Source: an uncultured Eggerthella sp.
GTDB lineage: Bacteria; Actinomycetota; Coriobacteriia; Coriobacteriales; Eggerthellaceae
DNA: 8,833 nt
Assembly (NCBI GenBank): GCA_900548955.1
Contig: URMQ01000061.1
Coordinates: 1 to 8,833, forward strand
Direction of reading: 5' to 3'
The number at the start of each line of letters is the position of its first letter. The first letter of the stretch is position 1. A program made the translations under genes and the position numbers. Positions 1-6,117 of the stretch are shown here, one piece after another. Below the pieces are notes generated by a model. It was not told the DNA's origin. It searched no databases and was given only the letters and a program-made list of their open reading frames with translations.

Positions 1-1670
1 AGAAAGTTAGTAAAGCGGAATACAAAGTTCGTTTTAAGGAACTGGTAAACCGTTTGGTGGTGCTTCAGCAAGAAGCAAAAAAGCAAGAACTTGGTATGGT
101 TGTCCTGTTCGAAGGCTGGAAAGGCGCTGGTAAAGGTAGCCGTATTTCGGATCTGCTGTATCACTTAGATGCTCGTGATACTTCCGTTTACGTTACGGAA
201 GACTTCGACGACAAAGAAGCAGCGCTTGTTCTTGATGAAGACTTTGGCGCAACGGGCTATTATCCCTTCCTGCAGCAATTCTGGAAGGCACTTGGTCAGC
301 GTGGCAGCATGACGTTTTACGATCGTGGCTGGTATTCGGTAGCTGCCCAGCACATTATTAATGCGCTTCCTAAGAAGGGAAAGCTCTCTAAGAAAGAGCG
401 CGGCACCATTAAAGCTCACGCAGCGCGTATGGTTAAGTCTATTGAAGATTTCGAAACGCAACTTCGCAACGACGGTTATCTGGTAATTAAGTTCTTCCTT
501 CAGATTTCTGAAAAAACCCAACGCGAACGCCTGATTAGCCTCTATAGCGATCCTGCTACTTCGTGGCGCGTTTCCCAGAAAGACTTGAAGCATCTGGATG
601 ATTATGATCGCACCTATCAGGTCTACGATGAAATGCTTGATCATTCTAATTTCAAGATTGCACCTTGGATTTTGCTTGACGCAGAAGATCACCGTCGAGT
701 GAACTTGAGCGTTGTGCAAACCATCGTAACCGCTCTTGAAAAGGAACTTTCTAAGCCGGCAGATGCTTCTACACAAGAAGCAGAAAAGAAGGCGCAGGAA
801 AATTCCGCTAAGGGCACTCAGATAGTTGAAGGCGACGAACGTAGTCGTTCTGAAGAAGAAAACGCACGTTTGCGTGAATTAGCAGAAGAAGAAGCTCGTG
901 CAGCAAGTGTTCATGCTCCTACCATGACTCGTTTTGCTCCAAGCGAGCACATTCCAACGCTTGACGAAGTGGATCATACTCTTGCGCTTTCTCGATCCGA
1001 ATATAAATCACAGCTCAAAGCCGAACAGGAACGTCTACGTCGCATCGAGCTGGAAATGTATATCAGACGTATTCCTATGATGATTATGTATGAAGGATGG
1101 GATGCAGCAGGCAAGGGCGGCAGTATTAAGCGTGTCGCTCAGGCGCTGGATGCTCGTTCTTATACGATTTATCCCAGCCCTGCGCCCACTAAGCCCGAGC
1201 TCCTTCATCCTCATCTGTGGCGTTATTGGACTCGTCTGCCAAAGGCAGGTCACGTGGGAATTTATGACCGCAGCTGGTATGGTCGCGTTTTGGTTGAGCG
1301 TGTCGAAGGGTTTGCAAGCCCTGCGCAATGGTCTCGTGCGTATGAAGAAATTAATGAATTCGAGCGCGATATGGTTGAATGGGGCGCTATTCTGTTGAAG
1401 TTCTGGGTAGATGTATCTCCCGAAACTCAGCTTGAACGTTTTGAAGCACGTGAAGCAAATCCGGAAAAGCGCTGGAAGATTACTGCTGAAGACTGGCGCA
1501 ATCGCGATAAGTATCCACAATATCGCGCAGCGGTAGAAGATATGTTCCGTCTTACCTCAACGCGTAATGCTCCTTGGATTATTTTGGAAAGTGATGACAA
1601 GTATTACGCTCGCGTAAAGGCGCTACGCATTATTAATGAAGCACTCGAGCAACGTTTGGGAATTTACTAA
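1..1670 (+). CDS. pap: Polyphosphate:AMP phosphotransferase (two-domain PPK2, class II), 5'-truncated by window edge
   Basis: This cytoplasmic enzyme of the PPK2 family transfers a phosphate from inorganic polyphosphate to AMP, giving ADP. Two PPK2 domains are fused. The first has a P-loop GWKGAGKG at 114-137 and YDRGWY at 318-335; the second has GWDAAGKG at 1095-1118 and YDRSWY at 1263-1280. Both domains end in a similar APWI(L/I)L strand. Between them lies a long, highly charged Glu/Lys/Arg-rich linker (about 740-1030). The reading frame is open from base 3, and the upstream residues (SKAEYK, then a Leu-rich stretch) match the usual N-terminus of this family, so the TTG at 54 is not the start and only a short N-terminal piece is missing. 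About 555 residues are visible, longer than the roughly 500 I recall for characterised homologues, mostly because of the linker. In characterised two-domain enzymes the C-terminal domain is thought to be the main active one; here both motif sets look intact. Confidence 0.92.
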   Translation, partial: KVSKAEYKVRFKELVNRLVVLQQEAKKQELGMVVLFEGWKGAGKGSRISDLLYHLDARDTSVYVTEDFDDKEAALVLDEDFGATGYYPFLQQFWKALGQRGSMTFYDRGWYSVAAQHIINALPKKGKLSKKERGTIKAHAARMVKSIEDFETQLRNDGYLVIKFFLQISEKTQRERLISLYSDPATSWRVSQKDLKHLDDYDRTYQVYDEMLDHSNFKIAPWILLDAEDHRRVNLSVVQTIVTALEKELSKPADASTQEAEKKAQENSAKGTQIVEGDERSRSEEENARLRELAEEEARAASVHAPTMTRFAPSEHIPTLDEVDHTLALSRSEYKSQLKAEQERLRRIELEMYIRRIPMMIMYEGWDAAGKGGSIKRVAQALDARSYTIYPSPAPTKPELLHPHLWRYWTRLPKAGHVGIYDRSWYGRVLVERVEGFASPAQWSRAYEEINEFERDMVEWGAILLKFWVDVSPETQLERFEAREANPEKRWKITAEDWRNRDKYPQYRAAVEDMFRLTSTRNAPWIILESDDKYYARVKALRIINEALEQRLGIY

Positions 1671-1732
1671 GCATTAGGTTCCAGCTAGGGGTTTAAGCTT
1701 GATGTTTGTATCCTGCTGTTTTTTGCTTTAGG

Positions 1733-1811
1733 TTCATGTTTTAGCTTCGTACTTTAGCTTCACGTTTTAGCTTGTGCTTTTGCTTTACATTTTATCTCGT
1801 GCTTTGGTTTC
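1733..1811 (+). repeat. Degenerate 13-bp tandem repeat array in the gap after pap
   Basis: About six T-rich units of 12-13 bases follow one another. The first three are the clearest: TTCATGTTTTAGC (1733-1745), TTCGTACTTTAGC (1746-1758) and TTCACGTTTTAGC (1759-1771). The next units (1772-1783, 1784-1796, 1797-1808) are more diverged. Related fragments upstream, such as TTTAAGCTTGATG at 1692-1704, suggest the array once began nearer the pap stop codon. It is non-coding, strongly T-rich on the + strand, and lies before the terminator-like hairpin. Its function is unknown; replication slippage is the simplest origin. Confidence 0.6.
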
Positions 1812-1829
1812 AAAAAGAATTGCATCTTT

Positions 1830-1903
1830 AGCCAGGTATGCACCATTTGCCTTCTTTTCATTCTTTATTACGGGCGATTGGTTACGTACCTGGCTCTTTT
1901 GTT
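1830..1903 (+). terminator. Long hairpin with T-rich tail, probable terminator of pap
   Basis: AGCCAGGTATG at 1830-1840 pairs with CGTACCTGGCT at 1885-1895, giving 11 pairs including one G-U. Inside it, 1842-1852 pairs with 1872-1882 with one T-T mismatch and two G-U pairs, leaving a loop of about 19 T-rich bases. The tail CTCTTTTGTT (1894-1903) follows at once. This looks like an intrinsic terminator for the pap transcript, but the stem is unusually long and starts about 160 bases after the stop codon. A structured leader or processing site for the sortase gene is the alternative. Confidence 0.65.
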
Positions 1904-1933
1904 AAGATGAGATCACAAAATAACAGGGAAGTC

Positions 1934-1960
1934 TTTCGCTGTTGTAATTAGCGCTATAGT
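1934..1960 (+). promoter_or_regulatory. Weak candidate promoter of the sortase gene
   Basis: TATAGT at 1955-1960 resembles a -10 box. The best upstream match to a -35 box is TTTCGC at 1934-1939, only 15 bases away, so the -35 match and spacing are poor. Its position fits: after the pap terminator-like hairpin and about 57 bases before the sortase start. The transcript would contain the 18-bp tandem repeat in its leader. This is inferred only from consensus similarity and position. Confidence 0.25.
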
Positions 1961-1968
1961 GAATATTT

Positions 1969-2004
1969 GTTTGTTCGTTAATTCGAGTTTGTTTGTTAAT
2001 TCGA
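1969..2004 (+). repeat. 18-bp tandem duplication in the sortase leader
   Basis: GTTTGTTCGTTAATTCGA (1969-1986) is followed directly by GTTTGTTTGTTAATTCGA (1987-2004). The copies differ at one base (C1976 versus T1994). The second copy ends two bases before the AAAGG ribosome binding site (2006-2010), which lies 6 bases from the sortase ATG. A doubled operator, a translation-control element or simple slippage could each explain it. Confidence 0.85.
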
Positions 2005-2016
2005 TAAAGGTGATGT

Positions 2017-3123
2017 ATGGCCCGGCAGAAAAGTAGAGGAAAATATGCTGCTCAGCATTCGGACGAATTGGTGACGGCAGAATCCTACTCAAGAAATCGT
2101 TACGGTTCGCAAGCTCGGTCGGGATCTCGGTCTTTTTCTGCTCAGTCAAGAAGGGTTGGAAAGTCTGGTCAGTCTACCTATCCTGATCAGACTATGCGTT
2201 CGAGCCAATCTAATTATCCTGCTGACGCATCCATGCGTTCGGTCAAATCTATCTATCCTGGTAACGCTCCGAAAGAACGCAAGAATCCATGGCGTATTGT
2301 GTTTGTAGTTTCCCTTACCGTGTTTGTTGCAGCACTTGTTGGCTTGGGAGCAATTGCTTTTCAGTATATTTCTCAGCAGCGTGCTTATGATGATTTGGAG
2401 CAGTACGCAGCCATTTCTGATTCTGAAAACATGGCCTTGTCTGACTTGACGGTTGATTGGGATGCCTTACGAGCAATAAATCCCGATATTGTGGGTTGGA
2501 TTTACATACCAAATTCTCCTATTAACTATCCTGTGGTGCAGGGTGAAAACAATGATGAATATCTCCACCAAGCTTTTGATGGTTCTACGGGTTGGCTTGC
2601 TTCTGCGGGCACTATTTTCTTAGACAGCGCTAATGCTGCTAATTTTTCTGATAGGAATAGTGCGGTGTATGGTCATCATATGAATGATGGCTCTATGTTC
2701 GCTGCTCTTTCCGATTGGCAGAACAATGATGAATTTAACGCGCATCGCGATATATATTTACTTACCCCGCAAGGCAACTACCGTTTAAAGTCGTTTGCGC
2801 TAATAAAGACCACCGGTGATGACGCTCTGGTTCAAACCGCATTTGCAAATGATGAAAGTTATCAATCCTATATTCAAGATAAGCTGGATCGCAGTGTAGT
2901 AACCCAGGAAGGCGATGTCCTTTCGGCGGCAGATATTAAGCAATCAATTCTTTTCTCCACCTGTGAATATTCTCAAAATGATGGCAGGGCAGTTCTTTTT
3001 GCTGCAGTGGTGGGAACTACTGTTGTTAATGATCCGTATGTTGTTGGTACCACCGAAGGAACAACGGGTCTTTCTGCAAACGAAACGATAGAAATGGACG
3101 CCCAATATAACAATGCAGCATAG
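2017..3123 (+). CDS. srtB: Class B sortase (membrane-anchored cysteine transpeptidase)
   Basis: Sortases cleave a C-terminal sorting signal of secreted proteins and join them to cell-wall peptidoglycan or to pilin subunits, outside the membrane. The 368-residue protein has a Ser/Arg/Gln-rich N-terminal tail (1-90), one transmembrane helix (about 94-116), and a sortase domain (about 145-335). Class B hallmarks are GWIYIPNSPINYPVVQ (160-175), GTIFLD (198-203), YGHHMNDGSMF with catalytic His220, and FSTCEY with nucleophile Cys316, followed by Arg324. A Thr/Asn-rich tail of about 30 residues follows the domain. The tail before the helix is far longer than in typical SrtB and holds a 12-13-residue repeat. 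The ATG is supported by AAAGG six bases upstream; an overlapping ATG at 2013 is out of frame. No LPXTG- or NPQTN-type substrate gene is visible nearby, so its target is unknown. The subclass symbol rests on motifs only. Confidence 0.9.
   Translation: MARQKSRGKYAAQHSDELVTAESYSRNRYGSQARSGSRSFSAQSRRVGKSGQSTYPDQTMRSSQSNYPADASMRSVKSIYPGNAPKERKNPWRIVFVVSLTVFVAALVGLGAIAFQYISQQRAYDDLEQYAAISDSENMALSDLTVDWDALRAINPDIVGWIYIPNSPINYPVVQGENNDEYLHQAFDGSTGWLASAGTIFLDSANAANFSDRNSAVYGHHMNDGSMFAALSDWQNNDEFNAHRDIYLLTPQGNYRLKSFALIKTTGDDALVQTAFANDESYQSYIQDKLDRSVVTQEGDVLSAADIKQSILFSTCEYSQNDGRAVLFAAVVGTTVVNDPYVVGTTEGTTGLSANETIEMDAQYNNAA
2164..2268 (+). repeat. Internal coding repeat in the sortase cytoplasmic tail
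   Basis: Three consecutive units encode SGQSTYPDQTMRS (residues 50-62), SQSNYPADASMRS (63-75) and the shorter VKSIYPGNA (76-84). The shared core is (Q/K)S-x-YP, with MRS ending the first two. The DNA is also alike: TCT-n-TAT-CCT recurs in each unit and ATGCGTTCG ends two of them, which points to internal duplication. The units lie on the cytoplasmic side of the predicted helix. Confidence 0.7.
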
Positions 3124-3145
3124 TTGCGTGACATAGCGTAGGCGT

Positions 3146-3189
3146 GAGGTGCATTAGAGGTGCATTAGAGGCGTATTGGAGCCGTATTA
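3146..3189 (+). repeat. 11-bp tandem repeat between sortase and purF
   Basis: Four adjacent 11-base units: GAGGTGCATTA (3146-3156), an identical GAGGTGCATTA (3157-3167), GAGGCGTATTG (3168-3178) and GAGCCGTATTA (3179-3189). They fill much of the 107-base gap before purF and end 28 bases before its ribosome binding site. An alternative GTG start for purF at 3144 would translate through them, but no homology supports that. Confidence 0.8.
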
Positions 3190-3216
3190 GATTTCTGCAA
3201 AAGAGTACTAATGATC

Positions 3217-3222
3217 AGGAGG
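3217..3222 (+). promoter_or_regulatory. Ribosome binding site that fixes the purF start
   Basis: AGGAGG lies 8 bases before the ATG at 3231. It is a full Shine-Dalgarno match and favours this start over an in-frame GTG at 3144, which would add 29 unsupported residues encoded mainly by the tandem repeat. Confidence 0.85.
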
Positions 3223-3230
3223 CAGCATAT

Positions 3231-4688
3231 ATGAGCACTTCGGTGTTTCCGGGACAACGTCCCGATAGGCTGGAAGAAGAATGTGGAGTATTCGGAATTT
3301 ATGCTCCCGGATTAGATGTTGCTCGTATGACCTGCTTTGGTTTGCAGGCACTTCAGCACCGAGGTCAAGAATCGGCAGGTATTGCTGTTGGTGATGGTGC
3401 GACTATTCTTGTCTCGAAGGATTTAGGTCTTGTTACTCAGGCGTTTAACGAAAGCGCCCTTGCTGCTTTAAAGGGCGATTTGGCAATAGGGCACGTTCGC
3501 TATTCGACAAGTGGCGGCGTTGAATCGTGGGAAGCGGCACAGCCCCATATATCCGCCATTGATGAAGTGCTTATTGCGCTTGCCCATAATGGAACTTTGG
3601 TAAATACCAATGCCCTAAAAGCGCGTCTGGTAAATCATGGGGTGCATTTGCGCGCGGGTACCGATTCTGAAGCTGCGGCGAAAATCATTGGTGAGGTAAC
3701 GCGCGAGACTCATTCTTTACGTGATGGCATTCGTATGGCAATGAAAATGATGGAAGGCGCTTATGCCATGGTGCTGGCAAGCCCCGATTCTTTATATGCC
3801 TTCCGCGATCCTAACGGAATTCGTCCGCTGGTTATAGGACAATTGCACGGCGATAAAGGTTGGGTAGTGGCGTCGGAAACGTGCGGTTTGGACATTGTGG
3901 GCGCTACCTATGTGCGTGAAGTGGAGCCTGGAGAAATTGTTCGTTTCAATAAAGATGGTATCTATAGCGAAAAAGGCGTAGAGTCCGGTAAACGCGCAAG
4001 CTGTATTTTTGAATACGTTTATTTTGCCCGTCCCGATTCGGTGATGGACGGTCAAAGCGTATATCTTGCTCGGCGTGAAATGGGTAAGATCCTAGCACAG
4101 GAAGCACCAGCAGAGGCTGATTTGGTAGTAGGCGTTCCAGATTCTGGTCTTCCTTCTGCAATGGGCTTTTCACTAGAAAGCGGCATTCCTTATAGCAATG
4201 CTATCGTGAAAAACCGCTATGTGGGTCGCACCTTTATTGAGCCCACCGATGAAATGCGTCAGATGGGTATTCGTATCAAGCTCAATCCGCTTCCTTCAAT
4301 TATTAAAGGACAGCGCTTGGTGATTATTGACGATTCAATTGTTCGTGGTAATACTTCAAAAAAGTTGGTTACAATGCTTCGCGAAGCAGGCGCAACGGAA
4401 GTGCACATGCGCATTGTGTCCCCCGAGGTTCGCTGGCCTTGTTTTTATGGCATCGATACCGACACGCAAGATCAGCTTATAGCGGCAAACATGACGAATG
4501 CTGAAATGTGTGAATTTATCGGCGCGGATTCACTTGCTTTTATTTCCGTGGAAGGCTTGCACGCTGCGGTAAAGTGCGAACACCCAGGATTTTGCGACGC
4601 ATGCTTTACGGGGGACTATCCTGTACCAATTCCTGATACCATTAAACTCAAGAGTTTTTTGCCAGAAGGTAGCGCTATTCTTGAGTAG
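3231..4688 (+). CDS. purF: Amidophosphoribosyltransferase (glutamine PRPP amidotransferase), [4Fe-4S] type
   Basis: PurF catalyses the first committed step of purine synthesis: PRPP + glutamine to 5-phosphoribosylamine. The 485-residue protein starts with a 17-residue propeptide before ECGVFGI; Cys18 would become the N-terminal nucleophile of the glutaminase domain (about 18-250) after self-processing. The phosphoribosyltransferase domain carries the PRPP loop VIIDDSIVRGNTS at 364-376. Four cysteines in the expected contexts, Cys258 (CIFEYVYFARPDS), Cys404 (PCFYGID), Cys455 and Cys458 (FCDACFTG), match the [4Fe-4S] ligands of the Bacillus subtilis enzyme, so this is the oxygen-sensitive, cluster-containing type rather than the E. 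coli type. Length is normal. The gene follows the sortase by 107 bases and precedes purM by 151 bases. Product inhibition by AMP and GMP nucleotides is known for the family and not visible here. Confidence 0.97.
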   Translation: MSTSVFPGQRPDRLEEECGVFGIYAPGLDVARMTCFGLQALQHRGQESAGIAVGDGATILVSKDLGLVTQAFNESALAALKGDLAIGHVRYSTSGGVESWEAAQPHISAIDEVLIALAHNGTLVNTNALKARLVNHGVHLRAGTDSEAAAKIIGEVTRETHSLRDGIRMAMKMMEGAYAMVLASPDSLYAFRDPNGIRPLVIGQLHGDKGWVVASETCGLDIVGATYVREVEPGEIVRFNKDGIYSEKGVESGKRASCIFEYVYFARPDSVMDGQSVYLARREMGKILAQEAPAEADLVVGVPDSGLPSAMGFSLESGIPYSNAIVKNRYVGRTFIEPTDEMRQMGIRIKLNPLPSIIKGQRLVIIDDSIVRGNTSKKLVTMLREAGATEVHMRIVSPEVRWPCFYGIDTDTQDQLIAANMTNAEMCEFIGADSLAFISVEGLHAAVKCEHPGFCDACFTGDYPVPIPDTIKLKSFLPEGSAILE

Positions 4689-4706
4689 TATAAAGCTGTT
4701 AAAGTG

Positions 4707-4830
4707 TTAAGGACGCTTAGACTTGTAATGCGTTGGGGTTAGCTGCCTGGGCAATAATGAACTAAGAGTTGCTTAAACAATAAGAAGCTTAAGCTTTTTG
4801 GTGAAAAGTTTAAGGCTACTTAGACTATAA
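4707..4830 (+). repeat. Direct repeat pair and weak hairpin in the purF-purM gap
   Basis: TTAAGG (4707-4712) with CTTAGACT (4716-4723) recurs as TTAAGG (4810-4815) with CTTAGACT (4819-4826), the same 3-base spacing, 103 bases downstream. The second copy abuts the purM ribosome binding site AAGGAG (4829-4834). Between them, GCTTAA (4771-4776) can pair with TTAAGC (4789-4794) and is followed by TTTTT (4795-4799), a weak terminator- or attenuator-like element. A 12-base perfect palindrome, AAGCTTAAGCTT, lies at 4785-4796. None of these is strong alone. Confidence 0.4.
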
Positions 4831-4839
4831 GGAGATATT

Positions 4840-6006
4840 ATGACTGATCGCATCAAGGTCAATGCTTTGGATAATGATGAAACCAAGTGGCCAAGCTGGA
4901 CTGCTCAAGGTGCAGCAACAACCTATGCTCAGGCTGGTGTTGATACCGCAGAAGGAGCTCGTGCGGTAGATGCCATTAAAGATGCGGTTCATCGCACGTA
5001 TCGCGATGAGGTTCGTGGCGATATTGGCGGCTTTGGCGGACTGTTTTCTATTGGGGTAGCCAAAAATATGGCAGATCCTATTTTGGTTTCTGGTACCGAT
5101 GGCGTTGGCACTAAGATTCAGTTAGCGAAGTTGGCGGGCAAGCATGACACGGTAGGTATCGACCTGGTTGCTATGTGTGTAAATGACATTTTGGCAACTG
5201 GTGCTGAACCCCTGTTCTTCCTTGACTATATTGCTATCGGCAAGCTTAAGAGTGAAGCGGTAGCTGAAATTGTTTCAGGTATTGCCGATGGTTGCCAGAT
5301 GAGCGGTTGTGCTCTTATTGGTGGCGAAATGGCAGAGCATCCTGGCGTTATGGACCCTAATGAATATGATCTGTCCGGTTTCTGTGTTGGCGTAGTAGAT
5401 CGCCCTGAAATGCTTGATCCTTCTAAGGTTCAAGAAGGCGACGTATTAATTGGTCTGGCATCTTCTGGTATTCATTCCAACGGATATTCCTTGGTTCGCA
5501 AGGTAGTAACTGATGGCAAAACCTTGTACGAATTGCGTATGCCTCAGGAATCTTTAGGTGGTAGAAGCGTTTTAGATGCACTGCTTGAGCCTACTCGTAT
5601 TTATGTGAAGCCTGTTCGTGCTGTTCTTCGTCAGTTGCCTGGTGCGGTTCGTTCTTTGGCTCATATTACTGGCGGTGGTATTACTGAAAACTTAAACCGT
5701 GCTTTGCCTGACAACATGAATGCTCAGGTTGAGGTAGGTAGCTGGGGAATGCCTCCTATCATTCCATTTGTTTGTCATGCTGCGCGCCTTGATGAGACCG
5801 AAGCACTTAAAACATTCAATATGGGCTTAGGCATGGTACTAGTTGTAGCTCCTAACAAGGTAGATGAAGTGCTAACAATCCTTGAAGAACAGGGCGAAGA
5901 AGCAGGCATTGTTGGTCGTATTGTTCCTGGTAATGGTGAAGTTGAATACGTTAATAAAGAACAACTTTTTGCTCATTGCGCACAAGATGAACAGGATGCT
6001 GAATAG
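4840..6006 (+). CDS. purM: Phosphoribosylformylglycinamidine cyclo-ligase (AIR synthetase)
   Basis: PurM uses ATP to cyclise FGAM to AIR, the fifth step of purine synthesis, and acts as a cytoplasmic dimer. The 388 residues include YAQAGVD (29-35), the glycine-rich GGFGGLF (63-69), SGTDGVGTK (84-92), GIDLVAMCVNDI (106-117), GGEMAEHPG (161-169), SSGIHSNGYS (208-217) and HITGGGITENLNR (275-287), all hallmarks of the PurM/SelD-type ATP-binding fold. The ATG is set by AAGGAG five bases upstream. The conserved region starts about 28 residues in, so there is an N-terminal extension (rich in Asp, Thr and Trp) absent from the E. coli protein as I recall it. No nearby internal ATG would remove it. The gene lies between purF and purN, as is common for purine clusters, but with 151- and 111-base gaps. 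Confidence 0.97.
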   Translation: MTDRIKVNALDNDETKWPSWTAQGAATTYAQAGVDTAEGARAVDAIKDAVHRTYRDEVRGDIGGFGGLFSIGVAKNMADPILVSGTDGVGTKIQLAKLAGKHDTVGIDLVAMCVNDILATGAEPLFFLDYIAIGKLKSEAVAEIVSGIADGCQMSGCALIGGEMAEHPGVMDPNEYDLSGFCVGVVDRPEMLDPSKVQEGDVLIGLASSGIHSNGYSLVRKVVTDGKTLYELRMPQESLGGRSVLDALLEPTRIYVKPVRAVLRQLPGAVRSLAHITGGGITENLNRALPDNMNAQVEVGSWGMPPIIPFVCHAARLDETEALKTFNMGLGMVLVVAPNKVDEVLTILEEQGEEAGIVGRIVPGNGEVEYVNKEQLFAHCAQDEQDAE

Positions 6007-6010
6007 TCGA

Positions 6011-6053
6011 ATATCAAGGACCTTTTGATATAAAGGGCATCAAAAGCATTGAT
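6011..6053 (+). other. Overlapping inverted repeats in the purM-purN gap
   Basis: ATATCAA (6011-6017) pairs with TTGATAT (6025-6031). CCTTT (6021-6025) can instead pair with AAAGG (6032-6036), which excludes part of the first stem. ATCAA (6039-6043) pairs with TTGAT (6049-6053) over a 5-base loop. The ATCAA/TTGAT word thus appears four times within about 40 bases, starting 4 bases after the purM stop. There is no T tract, so a terminator is unlikely; an operator cluster or an alternating RNA structure is possible. Confidence 0.4.
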
Positions 6054-6105
6054 AGAGACTGCTAGAGTCGAGATTAACGAAATACGAAAAGACAGATATC
6101 GACAA

Positions 6106-6112
6106 AAAGGAG
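6106..6112 (+). promoter_or_regulatory. Ribosome binding site that fixes the purN start
   Basis: AAAGGAG ends 5 bases before the GTG at 6118. This supports GTG 6118 over the in-frame TTG at 6049, which lacks a comparable site and would add 23 residues not expected for the family. Confidence 0.85.
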
Positions 6113-6117
6113 CTTTC

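Noticed and set aside
54..56. TTG as the start of the polyphosphate:AMP phosphotransferase
   Set aside because: The frame is open to base 3 and the upstream residues fit the family, so the gene starts outside the window.
165..776. Open frame of 203 codons on the - strand
   Set aside because: It is antisense to the first PPK2 domain, which is clearly coding, and shows no domain of its own.
1733..1811. CRISPR array
   Set aside because: The units are 12-13 bases, contiguous and degenerate, with no spacers.
1913..2149. Open frame of 78 codons on the - strand across the sortase leader
   Set aside because: Its repeated ELTNK words come from the 18-bp DNA duplication, and it overlaps the supported sortase start.
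3144..3230. Longer PurF starting at GTG 3144
   Set aside because: The extra residues come from a tandem repeat, and AGGAGG points to ATG 3231, which leaves a normal propeptide.
6049..6117. Longer PurN starting at TTG 6049
   Set aside because: AAAGGAG with 5-base spacing favours GTG 6118, which gives the normal family length.
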